The notes: generated by a model not told the origin, from the sequence alone. Shown: positions 15,968 to 26,057, counted from the stretch's first letter. The stretch: 64,000 nt of DNA from Thioalkalivibrio sulfidiphilus HL-EbGr7 (GCF_000021985.1 NC_011901.1:2924501-2988500), one strand, 5' to 3'. Translations and numbers: made by a program.

Positions 15968-17441
15968 CAATCCACCCAAGTTAAGCCATCCCGCGCCCAG
16001 CCTCAGGCACCGACCCGCGGCGCTCCTAGCGAACCCCTCGATTCTTGCAGATTTCGCTTGACACCCATCGCGCTTCGTGAGGCCGCCGCGCTGCTTACGC
16101 CCGCTTCTGGCGCAAGCAGCGCGGCGGCCAGTGAGGTTCGTTTTCGAACCTCAAGCGCCCCATGGACCTCACCCGTCTCTTCAATGCCCTGGCAGAGCAC
16201 CTCGCCTCCGATGCGTTCCTCAACACCGCCCGACATCCTGAGCATCCAGCGGCCTTCTCCCGCCGACGCAAGCTGCCCTTGAACGCACTCGTGGCAAGCT
16301 TGGTCTGTGGCATGTGCAAGAGCGTCCAGGCCGAGTTGGATGGCTTCTTCGGCAGTCTCAAGGCGCAGGCCACCTTGGTCCGACACGTGAGCGCACAGGC
16401 GTTCGCGCAGGCGCGCGCCAAACTCGCGCCCGCTGCACTGCCGGCGCTCAACGACCACCTCATCAAGCTCGCTGAGGACACTGGCAGGGTGCCGCGCTGG
16501 CACGGCCTGCGCCGCATCGCGGTCGACGGCTCCTGTCTGCGGCTGGCGCTGCGCGCCAGCCATGTGCCGCGCGCGGCCAGCCGCGACATGCTGGCCTTGG
16601 GCTGCTACTTGCCCGATGCCCAGCTGATGCTGGCCGCCCAGCTCTACAGCGCCGGCTATGGCGAGCGACAGGCCTTGTTCGAGCAGTTCGAGCGCTTTGG
16701 AACAGGCGATCTGCTGCTGCTCGATCGCGGCTATCCCTGTCGCTGGCTGGTGGCTGCCCTGCAGGGCAAGGGCATCGACTTCTGCATGCGCGTGGACATG
16801 GCCAAGGTCGGCTTTGCTGTGGTCCGGGCGTTCCGTGCCTCGGGTCTTGCCGAGCAGGTCGTGGAGCTGCCTGCCGCCGAGGACCAGGATGTCAGGGACT
16901 TCGAATGCCCCGAGGGTCCGCTGCGCGTGCGCCTGGTCCGCCACGTCAACGCTAACGGCAGCGTGCACATCCTCATGACCAGCCTGATGGACGCCGAGCG
17001 CTTCCCTGTGGCCGTGTTCGGTGAGCTCTACCATCAGCGCTGGTCCATCGAAGAAGCCTTCAAGCGGCTCAAGCATCGGCTCAGCCTCGAACAAGTGACC
17101 GGCCTGAGCCACCTCGCCGTGCAGCAGGACTTCGCCGCCAAGGTGTTGTGCGACAACCTCGCCGCGCTCGCCAGCGCAGAGGCGCGCGGAAGCGAGAACC
17201 TGCCCGCTCACCGCCGCATCAACCGGGCCTACGCGAGAACCGCGCTCAAGCCGCTGATCCCGGCCCTGTTGCTTGGGCTCGCCACAGCGGCGATGCTGAA
17301 GGAGGTGCTGAAGCTGATCGGATCGCAGACCTACAAGCACAGGCCAGGGCTGTCCAAACCGAGGCCGCCGAAACCAAAGCCGCATCCGGCCCTGAGTTAC
17401 AAGGCGTGCTGAGGGTGGGTGGGCTTAACTTGGGTGGATTG
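15968..17441. mobile_element. IS4-family insertion sequence, complete
   Basis: A 1474-bp element with perfect 20-bp terminal inverted repeats, CAATCCACCCAAGTTAAGCC at 15968-15987 and its complement at 17422-17441. A 10-bp target duplication, CTGCAAGGAG, flanks it at 15958-15967 and 17442-17451. It carries one transposase gene. The intact ends and exact duplication indicate a fairly recent insertion. Confidence 0.96.
16162..17412 (+). CDS. IS4-family transposase (DDE)
   Basis: A 416-residue protein with the three acidic residues in IAVDGSCLRLA, LLLDRGYPCRW and the C-terminal YREK box YHQRWSIEEAFKRLK (Y-2-R-3-E-6-K), diagnostic of IS4. The N-terminal region (RHPEHPAAFSRRRKLPLNALV) matches the IS4 DNA-binding domain. 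The gene nearly fills the element and is intact. It catalyses cut-and-paste transposition at the 20-bp ends. Confidence 0.96.
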   Translation: MDLTRLFNALAEHLASDAFLNTARHPEHPAAFSRRRKLPLNALVASLVCGMCKSVQAELDGFFGSLKAQATLVRHVSAQAFAQARAKLAPAALPALNDHLIKLAEDTGRVPRWHGLRRIAVDGSCLRLALRASHVPRAASRDMLALGCYLPDAQLMLAAQLYSAGYGERQALFEQFERFGTGDLLLLDRGYPCRWLVAALQGKGIDFCMRVDMAKVGFAVVRAFRASGLAEQVVELPAAEDQDVRDFECPEGPLRVRLVRHVNANGSVHILMTSLMDAERFPVAVFGELYHQRWSIEEAFKRLKHRLSLEQVTGLSHLAVQQDFAAKVLCDNLAALASAEARGSENLPAHRRINRAYARTALKPLIPALLLGLATAAMLKEVLKLIGSQTYKHRPGLSKPRPPKPKPHPALSYKAC

Positions 17442-17556
17442 CTGCAAGGAGTCGCTTTCCTAGCAAGGCTTCGAGCATCCGATCAAGGTGGGCGTTGACC
17501 CTATTGGCCGTCGAAATTGATTGCGAACTTGGCTCATTTCTTGGTAGCGTGATGTA

Positions 17557-17889
17557 ATGATGCGTATTTTGTTCAGACATAGGCTGGCAGTGATGGCGTT
17601 GCTTCTTGCAACGTTCGTTGTCATCCCTATTGCTGATGCGGTCTTGTGCGCATCTGAGGGTGGGGATACGTATTCATACGTTGAAACCCATAGTGACGAT
17701 AGTAGGGACAAGGGTTCCGACTTCGATCATGGCGCCTGCAGCCACGGGCATTGTCACCATACACACGCTCACGTTCCCCCACACTCAGCGGCCCACGCCG
17801 TTTCCCTGCCCCTGGCGCACCAACGGCCAGACAGTGATGCTATCGCATCACACACGCCTGATGGATTGATGCGACCCCCCAAAGCCTGA
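17557..17889 (+). CDS. Small histidine-rich periplasmic protein of the metal-efflux operon (CzcI-like)
   Basis: A 110-residue protein with a hydrophobic N-terminal signal (MRILFRHRLAVMALLLATFVVIPIADA) and a His-rich segment (HGACSHGHCHHTHAHVPPH) likely to bind metal. Small periplasmic proteins of this kind (CzcI and relatives) often head czc-type operons. It is 65 bases before the outer-membrane factor gene on the same strand. Homology to CzcI itself is not certain; the call rests on composition and position. Confidence 0.65.
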   Translation: MMRILFRHRLAVMALLLATFVVIPIADAVLCASEGGDTYSYVETHSDDSRDKGSDFDHGACSHGHCHHTHAHVPPHSAAHAVSLPLAHQRPDSDAIASHTPDGLMRPPKA

Positions 17890-17953
17890 CGAATCCGGGC
17901 CGTGCTGCTTGCACGGTCGTTTCGTCAACTTTTTTAGCTTTGGGAGCTTTCCT

Positions 17954-19192
17954 ATGTCCATGTTGTTCGGCCGACCGCTATGCGCGGTTGGCTTCGCTGT
18001 GGTCGCCACAGCAATCACGCTGGCACTGCCAGCAAGGGCCGAACCCGCCCCACCTTATGAAACACTGATCGAGCATCTCGATCGAACCCCGGCAACACTT
18101 GAAGCCGAAGCATTACTCGATGCCGCCAGGGCGCGCGCGCAACAAGCCCGTGCGTTGCCTAATCCTTCCATCTCCCTGGAGGCCGAGAACGCTTACGGTC
18201 GCTCGCCGTTCACTGGCTATGGCGCCGCAGAGACCACGTTTTCCGTCAGTCAACCTCTGGAACTGTGGGGACAGCGGGGCGCGCGAATCGGTGCCGCACG
18301 GGCGGAAGCCGACGCGGCCGGCCTGCGCCGCGACCAGTCGCGATGGGCAGTCGCAGGCCGCCTGGCGCTGATCTATGCCGAAGCGGAAGCAGCCTCTTTG
18401 CAGCATGAACTGGCCGCCGAGGCGCTGTCGCTGACGCAGGCGGATGCAAGCGCGGTGATGGCCCTTGTGGAAGAAGGTCGCGAGGCCGTGCTTCGTGGCG
18501 TTCAGGCCGAAAGCGAAGTGGAAGCTGCTCGTGCCGTCGTGGACGAGACACGGGCAAACCGGGATGCAGCTTTCGCGCGCCTCGCCGCAGTGGCGATGCT
18601 GACCGAGCCGGTCACATCCATCGAAACCAGCCTGCTGAATCGCGCACCCAACCCCTTCACGCCGGATGCACGCAATCCCCTGGCTGTTCAAATTGCCGAG
18701 GCCGAGCTGGATGCGGCTGGTGAATTCGTGAACGTGGAGCGACTTCGTGCTCGTCCCGACGTGACTGCTTCGCTCGGTGTCCGGCGATTCGAAGAATACG
18801 ACACCCAAGCACTCACCTTCGGCATCAGCGTGTCCCTTCCACTGTTCGACAGAAACACGGGCGCTATCAGTGCAGCCCGTGCCGAGCAGCGAGCTGCCGA
18901 GGCGCGGCTGGCCAGTTTGAAACTGGAGGCCCAGGCGGATCGCAGCGCTGCACAAGCCCGCCTTGATGCGTCGATCACTCGGACACGTGCTGCCGACAAC
19001 GGCGTCGCTGCTACCGAAGAAGCCTACCGCCTCGCACGCGCCGGGTTCGATGCCGGGCGCATCTCGCAGTTGGAGCTGCGCAGCATACGGGCGGCCTTGA
19101 TTGCCGCACGCAATACCGCAGTGGACGCACGCCTGGCGCGCGTCCGTGCAGAAGTCGAACTCGCGCGCCTCGACGGCCGCGCTCCATTTTGA
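17954..19192 (+). CDS. czcC: Outer-membrane factor of heavy-metal RND efflux (CzcC-like, TolC family)
   Basis: About 412 residues from the ATG at 17954 (GGGAG upstream), with a signal peptide ending in PARA before EPAPPYETLIEHL. Two TolC-type repeats are visible, each with a long coiled helix: ALPNPSISLEAENAYG...TFSVSQPLELWGQRGARIGAARAEADAAG, and RPDVTASLGVRRFEEY...VSLPLFDRNTGAISAARAEQRAAEARL. It forms the outer-membrane channel of the CBA pump. The gene is followed ten bases later by the adaptor gene. Confidence 0.92.
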   Translation: MSMLFGRPLCAVGFAVVATAITLALPARAEPAPPYETLIEHLDRTPATLEAEALLDAARARAQQARALPNPSISLEAENAYGRSPFTGYGAAETTFSVSQPLELWGQRGARIGAARAEADAAGLRRDQSRWAVAGRLALIYAEAEAASLQHELAAEALSLTQADASAVMALVEEGREAVLRGVQAESEVEAARAVVDETRANRDAAFARLAAVAMLTEPVTSIETSLLNRAPNPFTPDARNPLAVQIAEAELDAAGEFVNVERLRARPDVTASLGVRRFEEYDTQALTFGISVSLPLFDRNTGAISAARAEQRAAEARLASLKLEAQADRSAAQARLDASITRTRAADNGVAATEEAYRLARAGFDAGRISQLELRSIRAALIAARNTAVDARLARVRAEVELARLDGRAPF

Positions 19193-19202
19193 GGAAGCAT
19201 TG

Positions 19203-20369
19203 ATGACACCCAAAAATATCCGGCTCCTCTTTGGAGCAGCACTGCTTGCCGCACTTGGAGCGGGCTTTGGCCTTGCCCAACTGATCCCCCACACGGAGCA
19301 CGCTGCTCACGTCAAGGGCGATGATCACGATGACCATGACGACCACGATGACGAGGCGCCCGAAGGTGTTGTCATCCTGACGGCGCGACAAATCGAGGCG
19401 TCAGGCATCGGTATCGTCGCGGTGGGTCGTGGCGGCGGCAACGAGACTCGACTGACGGGGCGGGTCGAATCCGCCCTGGACGCACGCACAGCGATCTCCG
19501 CCATCGTGGGCGGCCGAGTCGAGCAGGTACAGGTCGCACCCGGCTCTCCGGTTGAAGCGGGCCAGACGCTGGTTGTGGTGATCAGCGGCGAAGCCGCCAC
19601 TCTGCGCGCCAATGCCGAGGCCGCGGCCGCCGAAGCGGAAGCCTCACGCCTGGAGTATCGACGTGACTCGAATCTGGTTGAACTGGGCGTGGTTGCCCGC
19701 CGGGAACTGGAAGCGTCCCGCGCCCGCTCACTGGCCGCCGATGCGGCAGCCAGGGCGGCACAGGCACAGGTGGTGGCAGCCGGCGCCCCCGACGCACAGG
19801 GCCGTGTCGCCATCGTCAGCCCGATCGCGGGTGTTGTCGGCACAGTCCAAGTCACGCCGGGCGGATTCGTCGCTGCCGGTGGTGGCGTCGCGGAGGTCTC
19901 CAATCCCGCGCAGACCGAACTCGTCTTCACCGCGCCACCGGCCCTGGCGGCGCAGGTGATCTCCGGATCTCGCATCGAAGTCAGAAGCCCCTCCGGCGAT
20001 TTCGAAGCGGTGGTATTAGGGGTGGCCGCCAATGTGCGTGAGCAAGGCAATGCCACCCTCATCCGGGCTCGTCCGGTTTCGGGCGTCCTGCCACCCGCCG
20101 GCTCGCCAGTGACGGGGGTCATTGTTACCGATAGGCAGGAAGATGGCCTGACCGTCCCCGCCGACGCGGTGCAAACGGTGGACGGGCGATCGGTGGTGTT
20201 CGTCGCCACTGACGAAGGCTTCCGGGCAACGCCGGTGCTCGCTGGCCGTCAAGCTGGCGGCCATATCGAGATACTGAACGGGCTTGATGGCTCAGAGCGC
20301 ATCGTTGGGATCAACGCCTTCCTCTTAAAAGCCGAACTCGCCAAAGGCGAGGCCGAACACAGCCACTGA
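19203..20369 (+). CDS. czcB: Membrane fusion (adaptor) protein of heavy-metal RND efflux (CzcB-like)
   Basis: A 388-residue protein with one N-terminal membrane anchor (LFGAALLAALGAGFGLAQLI), a His/Asp-rich stretch (HVKGDDHDDHDDHDDEAPEG) likely to bind metal in the periplasm, two lipoyl-like halves (VGGRVEQVQVAPGSPVEAGQ; IAGVVGTVQVTPGGFV) around a helical hairpin, and a C-terminal His tail (AEHSH). It links the RND pump to the outer-membrane factor. I chose ATG 19203 because GAGGAAGC lies just upstream; the longer frame overlaps czcC. Confidence 0.93.
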   Translation: MTPKNIRLLFGAALLAALGAGFGLAQLIPHTEHAAHVKGDDHDDHDDHDDEAPEGVVILTARQIEASGIGIVAVGRGGGNETRLTGRVESALDARTAISAIVGGRVEQVQVAPGSPVEAGQTLVVVISGEAATLRANAEAAAAEAEASRLEYRRDSNLVELGVVARRELEASRARSLAADAAARAAQAQVVAAGAPDAQGRVAIVSPIAGVVGTVQVTPGGFVAAGGGVAEVSNPAQTELVFTAPPALAAQVISGSRIEVRSPSGDFEAVVLGVAANVREQGNATLIRARPVSGVLPPAGSPVTGVIVTDRQEDGLTVPADAVQTVDGRSVVFVATDEGFRATPVLAGRQAGGHIEILNGLDGSERIVGINAFLLKAELAKGEAEHSH

Positions 20370-20380
20370 GGAAGCAACCC

Positions 20381-23300
20381 ATGTTCAAGTTCATTATCGA
20401 AACCTCAGTGCGCTTTCGCTGGTTCGTGGTGATCGCCGCCGCCGTGGTGGCCGCCTATGGCCTGCTCGAACTGAACCGGCTGCCGATCGACGCGGTACCG
20501 GACATCACCAACCGCCAGGTACAGATCAACACAGTGGCGCCCGCGCTCGCGCCCGAGCAGATCGAGCGGCTGGTCACCTATCCGCTGGAAACGGGGCTTG
20601 CCGGCATCCCTGGCCTGACCCACACCCGTTCACTGTCGCGCAACGGCTTCTCTCAGATCACCGCCGTGTTCACGGACCAGACCGACATCTACTTCGCGCG
20701 CCAGCAGGTCGCGGAGCGGATGCGTGAAGTCCAGGAAGACTTGCCCGAGGGCGCCGTTCCGGTGATGTCGCCGGTCACTACCGGGCTTGGCGAAGTGCTG
20801 ATGTGGACGGTGGACTATATACCGTTCAACAGCACTAATCTCGCCGAGCCCGGTCAACCCGGCTGGCAGGAGGGCGAGGTCTATCTGACGCCGGAAGGTG
20901 AACGGCTGATCACGCCCGAGGCGCGCGCCACCTATTTGCGCACGGTCCAGGACTGGATCATCGCACCGCAGATGCGCTCTACGCCGGGCCTGGCGGGCAT
21001 CGACACCACCGGCGGTTATGTCAAGGAATACGCGGTGCGGCCCGATCCGGCCAGGCTCGCTGCCCATGGACTCGGCCTCAGCGATCTGGTCCAGGCGCTG
21101 GAGCGCGCGAACGTCCAGGCCGGCGCGGGGTTCATCCAGCGCGGCGGCGAAGGTCTGGTGGTGCGGGCCGATGCACTGGCCGAGACGGTGGAAGACCTCG
21201 CCCAAGCACCGGTGGCCAATCGCGCCGGTCTGGTCGTGCGCGTCGCCGATGTGGCGACCGTCGAGATCGGCCAGGCACCGCGCCAGGGGGCGGCGACGCG
21301 CGATGGTCATGAAGCGGTACTCGGCACCGCGCTGATGATCGCCGGCGGCAACAGCCGCACCGCCGCCCAGGCAGCGGCTGCGCGGTTGTCGCAAGTCAGC
21401 CAGTCGCTGCCCCCAGGCATCATCGCAGAGCCGGTGCTTGATCGCAGCGTGCTGGTCAATGCCACGATCAGGACGGTCGCCACAAACCTGACGGAAGGCG
21501 CACTGCTGGTGATAGCAGTGCTGTTCCTGCTGCTCGGCAATATCCGCGCGGCGGCGATCACTGCGCTGGTGATCCCGCTGTCCTTCCTGTTCGCGGTCAT
21601 CGGCATGAACCGGTTCGGGATCAGCGGCAACCTGATGAGCCTGGGCGCTCTCGACTTCGGCATTCTGGTCGATGGGGCGGTGATCGTGATCGAAGCGACG
21701 CTACTGATGCTCGGCCAGCGGCGTCAGGAGTTGGGTCGGCCGCTGACCGCGATGGAACGCCTGGGTGTCGCCATGCAAGCAGCTCGCAAGATGGTGAGGC
21801 CCGCCGCCTTTGGCCAGCTCATCATTCTGTTGGTGTTCGCGCCGATCCTGACTCTCGAAGGGGTAGAAGGAAAAACCTTCCAGCCGATGGCAGCCACCTT
21901 CATGCTGGCCCTTGCAGGTGCGTTCATCTTCTCCTTTACCTTCGTACCGGCGATGGCCGCGCTGTTCGTGCGTGAGCCCAAGTCCGTCCCAGAGATCGAT
22001 GAGGGCCATCACGAAACCCGCGTGATCCGCTTTGTACGGCACGGGATCGAGCCGGTGATTCGCGCCGCCATCGTGCGGCCCCGGATCGTGCTGGGATCGG
22101 CGCTGCTGGCGCTGGTCATCGGGGCCTCGGCATTCCTATCCCTGGGACGGGAGTTCACGCCGACGCTGGACGAGGGTGACATCGCCATGCAGGCACTGCG
22201 GGTACCGTCCGCCTCCCTGGAACAGTCGTTGAGTATGCATATGGCGCTGGAACGGGCGATCACGGCCCAGCCTGAAGTGCGCACGGTCTTCTCCCGTACC
22301 GGCACTGCCGAGGCTGCGGTGGACCCCATGCCACCGAACATCTCCGACGCCGTGATCATGCTCAAACCTCGGAGTGACTGGCCCGACCCGTCGCTCGGCA
22401 AGGAGGCACTGGTCGAACGGATCGCCGCTGTCGCCGACGAACAGATCGGCAACGCCTACGAGTTCAGCCAGCCGATCGAGCTGCGTTTCAATGAACTGAT
22501 CTCGGGCGTGCGCACCGATCTTGCCGTCATGGTCTTCGGTGATGACTTCACGGTACTGCAAGGAATCGCGGACCAGGTGGCGAACCGGCTGCGCCAGATC
22601 GAAGGCGCGGCGGATGTGCGTGTCGAGCAGGTGTCGGGGCTGCCAACCCTGACCGTGCAGGTCGATCGGTCGGCCGCGGCGGCTTACGGGCTTGCCGCCG
22701 CCGACGTCAGCGAAGCCGTGGCCATCGGCATTGGCGGCATGGCCGCCGGACGTATTTTCGAAGGCGATCGCCGCTTCGACGTGGTGGTTCGGCTGGATGA
22801 GGAAGCCCGCAGCGATCCCGCCAGCCTGGCCGCGCTGCCGATCACAACCCCCACTGGCACCACGGTGCCCCTGTCTTCGGTGGCACGCATTCAGATCAGC
22901 GAAGGTCCGAACCAGATCAGTCGTGAAAACGGCAGCCGCCGCATGGTGGTGCAGGCCAACGTCCGTGGCCGCGACCTGGGCGGCTTCGTCGCCGAGGCGC
23001 AGGACGCGGTGGCCGGCGTCGCGCTGCCGGCCGGCGTCCATCTCGACTGGGGCGGCCAGTTCGAGAATCTTCAGCGCGCCGAGCAGCGGCTGATGGTAGT
23101 GGTCCCGTTCGTCTTCGTGCTGATCGGCGTACTGCTGTTCATGGCCCTGGGCAGTATCAGGGAAGCCGGCCTGGTGTTCGTCTGTGTCCCCCTTGCGCTG
23201 GTCGGCGGCGCGCTGGCCCTGCTGGTGCGCGGGATGCCCTTCTCAGTGTCGGCAGCCGTGGGCTTTATCGCCGTGTCAGGTGTGGCGACACTCAACGGCC

Positions 23301-23593
23301 TGGTGCTGATGCAGGCGATTCGCGAACGTCTGACTGCCGGCGATCCGCCGCTGGAAGCCGCCGCTGCCGGTGCCGCCAGTCGTCTGCGGGCCGTCCTGAC
23401 CACCGCGCTGGTCGCCATCGTCGGCTTCATTCCGATGGCGATCGCCACAGGCGCAGGCGCGGAAGTACAAAAGCCGCTTGCCACCGTAGTGATCGGCGGA
23501 TTGCTGACCGCAACTGCACTAACCCTGCTGGTGCTGCCTACCTTCGCCGCGCGAGCTGCGAAGCCACATATCAATAGAGGAGCCAGCGCATGA
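20381..23593 (+). CDS. czcA: Heavy-metal efflux RND transporter (CzcA family)
   Basis: A 1070-residue inner-membrane pump with 12 membrane segments and two large periplasmic loops. The heavy-metal RND signature DFGILVDGAVIVIE is present in the fourth membrane helix, giving the proton-relay aspartates and the glutamate. Other blocks fit CzcA: LNRLPIDAVPDITNRQVQ, PRQGAATRDG, and LGREFTPTLDEGDI. It exports Zn, Co and/or Cd from cytoplasm or periplasm; exact specificity is unproven. Its stop overlaps the start of the next ATPase gene by four bases. Confidence 0.95.
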   Translation: MFKFIIETSVRFRWFVVIAAAVVAAYGLLELNRLPIDAVPDITNRQVQINTVAPALAPEQIERLVTYPLETGLAGIPGLTHTRSLSRNGFSQITAVFTDQTDIYFARQQVAERMREVQEDLPEGAVPVMSPVTTGLGEVLMWTVDYIPFNSTNLAEPGQPGWQEGEVYLTPEGERLITPEARATYLRTVQDWIIAPQMRSTPGLAGIDTTGGYVKEYAVRPDPARLAAHGLGLSDLVQALERANVQAGAGFIQRGGEGLVVRADALAETVEDLAQAPVANRAGLVVRVADVATVEIGQAPRQGAATRDGHEAVLGTALMIAGGNSRTAAQAAAARLSQVSQSLPPGIIAEPVLDRSVLVNATIRTVATNLTEGALLVIAVLFLLLGNIRAAAITALVIPLSFLFAVIGMNRFGISGNLMSLGALDFGILVDGAVIVIEATLLMLGQRRQELGRPLTAMERLGVAMQAARKMVRPAAFGQLIILLVFAPILTLEGVEGKTFQPMAATFMLALAGAFIFSFTFVPAMAALFVREPKSVPEIDEGHHETRVIRFVRHGIEPVIRAAIVRPRIVLGSALLALVIGASAFLSLGREFTPTLDEGDIAMQALRVPSASLEQSLSMHMALERAITAQPEVRTVFSRTGTAEAAVDPMPPNISDAVIMLKPRSDWPDPSLGKEALVERIAAVADEQIGNAYEFSQPIELRFNELISGVRTDLAVMVFGDDFTVLQGIADQVANRLRQIEGAADVRVEQVSGLPTLTVQVDRSAAAAYGLAAADVSEAVAIGIGGMAAGRIFEGDRRFDVVVRLDEEARSDPASLAALPITTPTGTTVPLSSVARIQISEGPNQISRENGSRRMVVQANVRGRDLGGFVAEAQDAVAGVALPAGVHLDWGGQFENLQRAEQRLMVVVPFVFVLIGVLLFMALGSIREAGLVFVCVPLALVGGALALLVRGMPFSVSAAVGFIAVSGVATLNGLVLMQAIRERLTAGDPPLEAAAAGAASRLRAVLTTALVAIVGFIPMAIATGAGAEVQKPLATVVIGGLLTATALTLLVLPTFAARAAKPHINRGASA

Positions 23594-26010
23594 CGAACAA
23601 ACTGCGTCTCGATCTTCCCATCCTGCTGCCGAACATTCTGCACGACGCCGATGCCTGCGTGGGACGGCTCCTGGCCGAGCTGCGGGGCCAGACTGGTGTG
23701 GAGGATGCCCATGTCCGAAGCGATGGCTCCCCGGCAACCCATCAACTCTGCATCCACTATGACCCCGACACGCTTCCGCTCGCGCGCATCCGCGAACTGG
23801 TCGAGGTGGCAGGTGCGCGCATTACCGAACAGTTCGGCCATCTCGTCTGGAACATCGAGGGCATCACCCACCAGCGGCGGGCGCGAACAGTAACCGAACA
23901 GTTACTGAATCTACCCGGCGTGCTCGAAGCCGAGGTCAGCGTCGGCGGCGTGGTACGGCTGGAGTTCGACCGTCAGCAGACATCAGAGGACGACATTCGT
24001 GCAGCGCTGGCAGAGGCCGGCGTGGGTCGCAAGTCCGAAACACATCGGCATGAGGCGGATGGCGACCACCGCCACGGCGGTATCTTCGGCGCCAACAGCG
24101 AGCTGATCTTTTCTCTGATTTGCGGTGGACTCCTCGTTACCGGGTTTGCAATCGAAAAACTGACGCCTTTGCCAGGCTGGCTGCCGCTTGCCTGTTATCT
24201 CGGCGCCTACTTCTTCGGCGGCTTCTACACCGTCGGAGAAGCGGTCCAGAACCTGAAGCTCAAGCGTTTCGAGATCGACACGCTGATGCTGGTCGCTGCG
24301 GCTGGCGCGGCGGCGCTCGGGGCATGGGCCGAAGGTGCGCTGCTGCTGTTCCTGTTCAGCCTCGGTCATTCACTCGAACACTACGCCATGGGTCGCGCCA
24401 AGCGCGCGATCGAAGCGCTCGCCGAACTTGCTCCGGCGACCGCAAAGGTTCGTCGTGGCGACACGATCATGGAGGTCGCAGTGGAGACACTGGCGCTGGG
24501 CGATGTCGTGATCGTCCTCCCCAATGAGCGCCTGCCGGCAGACGGGTTCGTGGTGTCAGGTGAAAGCAGCGTCGATCAGGCTCCCGTCACCGGAGAGAGT
24601 GTGCCAGTCGATAAACGTCCAGTTCCCGACCGCGCGAAAGCCACCGCACGGCCCGATCTGCTGGATGCGGCGCATCGCGTGTTCGCAGGCACCATCAATG
24701 GCTCTGGCGCGATCGAGATCGTGGTGACCAAACGTTCCTCGGAGAGCGCGCTGGCGCGCATCGTGAAAATGGTCAGCGAAGCTGAGACGCGAAGATCGCC
24801 GACCCAGCGGTTCACCGATCGGTTCGAGCGTGTTTTCGTTCCGGCAGTGCTGGCGCTGGCCGTGTTGCTGCTGTTCGCGTGGGTCGTCGTGGACGAGCCA
24901 TTCCGGGATAGCTTCTATCGCGCGATGGCCGTTCTCGTCGCGGCCAGCCCTTGCGCACTCGCCATCGCCACGCCGAGCGCCGTGCTTTCTGGTATCGCCC
25001 GCGCTGCACGGGGCGGTGTTCTGATCAAAGGTGGTGCTCCACTCGAAAAGCTCGGATCGCTCAATGCGCTCGCGTTTGACAAGACCGGCACGCTCACAGA
25101 AGGACGACCGCGCATCACTGACGTATCACCGGCACCCGACATTGACGAGGCCGAGTTACTGGCAACGGCGGTTGCGGTCGAAGCATTAAGCGATCATCCC
25201 CTGGCCCGCGCGATTGTGCGCGACGGCACGCAACGTCTTGGTGGTGCGCCTCTGCCTACTGCGTCCGGGCTTCGCAGCCTGACCGGACAGGGTGTGGTCG
25301 CTCGGATCGAAGACGATACAGTGCAGATCGGCAAGGCCGAGATGTTCGGCGCTGATGGCCTGCCGCCCTTGTCGGAGTCTGTTGCCTTCGCTGTCGAACA
25401 GCTCCGCAATGAGGGGCGGACCACCATGGTGGTCCGCCGGAATGGGCGCGACCTTGGCGTGATCGGCCTCATGGACACACCACGCGCATCGGCACGGTCT
25501 GCGCTTGAGCGACTACGGAAGATCGGCATCACCCGCATGATCATGATCTCTGGCGACAACCAGCGAGTCGCTGATGCTGTCGCCAAGCAAGTCGGCCTGG
25601 ATGAGGCGTGGGGCGACCTGATGCCGGAAGACAAGGTGGAGGCGATCGAGAAGCTTCGAGAAGCCGGTGAGGTCGCGATGGTTGGCGATGGCGTCAACGA
25701 TGCTCCAGCCATGGCCAATGCAACCGTGGGAATCGCCATGGGCGCGGCAGGATCGGACGTAGCGCTGGAAACGGCCGACGTTGCCCTGATGGCCGATGAC
25801 CTCTCCCATCTGCCGTTCGCCGTCGGACTCAGCCGGCAGGCGCGCATGATCATTCGGCAGAACCTGTTCATCAGTCTTGGCGTCGTGGCACTACTGGTGC
25901 CTGCGACGATCCTGGGGCTCGGCATCGGTCCAGCGGTTGCGGCCCATGAAGGCTCGACGCTGGTAGTTGTGTTCAACGCGCTCAGGCTGCTTGCCTATCG
26001 GGAGAGATAA
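23590..26010 (+). CDS. czcP: P1B-4-type metal-translocating ATPase (CzcP/CoaT-like)
   Basis: An 806-residue P-type ATPase. The sixth membrane helix carries ASPCALAIATPSA, with Ser replacing the first Cys of CPC, and the last pair carries HEGSTLVVVFNALRLL. SPC plus HEGST marks the P1B-4 class that exports Zn, Cd or Co. DKTGTLTEGRP is the phosphorylation site; TGES and GDGVNDAPA are intact. The first 150 residues resemble metal-binding domains but lack CxxC and end in a His-rich run (ETHRHEADGDHRHGG). Co-translation with the RND pump (ATGA overlap) suggests joint cytoplasmic and periplasmic export. Confidence 0.92.
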   Translation: MTNKLRLDLPILLPNILHDADACVGRLLAELRGQTGVEDAHVRSDGSPATHQLCIHYDPDTLPLARIRELVEVAGARITEQFGHLVWNIEGITHQRRARTVTEQLLNLPGVLEAEVSVGGVVRLEFDRQQTSEDDIRAALAEAGVGRKSETHRHEADGDHRHGGIFGANSELIFSLICGGLLVTGFAIEKLTPLPGWLPLACYLGAYFFGGFYTVGEAVQNLKLKRFEIDTLMLVAAAGAAALGAWAEGALLLFLFSLGHSLEHYAMGRAKRAIEALAELAPATAKVRRGDTIMEVAVETLALGDVVIVLPNERLPADGFVVSGESSVDQAPVTGESVPVDKRPVPDRAKATARPDLLDAAHRVFAGTINGSGAIEIVVTKRSSESALARIVKMVSEAETRRSPTQRFTDRFERVFVPAVLALAVLLLFAWVVVDEPFRDSFYRAMAVLVAASPCALAIATPSAVLSGIARAARGGVLIKGGAPLEKLGSLNALAFDKTGTLTEGRPRITDVSPAPDIDEAELLATAVAVEALSDHPLARAIVRDGTQRLGGAPLPTASGLRSLTGQGVVARIEDDTVQIGKAEMFGADGLPPLSESVAFAVEQLRNEGRTTMVVRRNGRDLGVIGLMDTPRASARSALERLRKIGITRMIMISGDNQRVADAVAKQVGLDEAWGDLMPEDKVEAIEKLREAGEVAMVGDGVNDAPAMANATVGIAMGAAGSDVALETADVALMADDLSHLPFAVGLSRQARMIIRQNLFISLGVVALLVPATILGLGIGPAVAAHEGSTLVVVFNALRLLAYRER

Positions 26011-26057
26011 ATCGGCGATGCGTGCTGTACGAGTCACGCACAAATAGGAGGCGCTCC

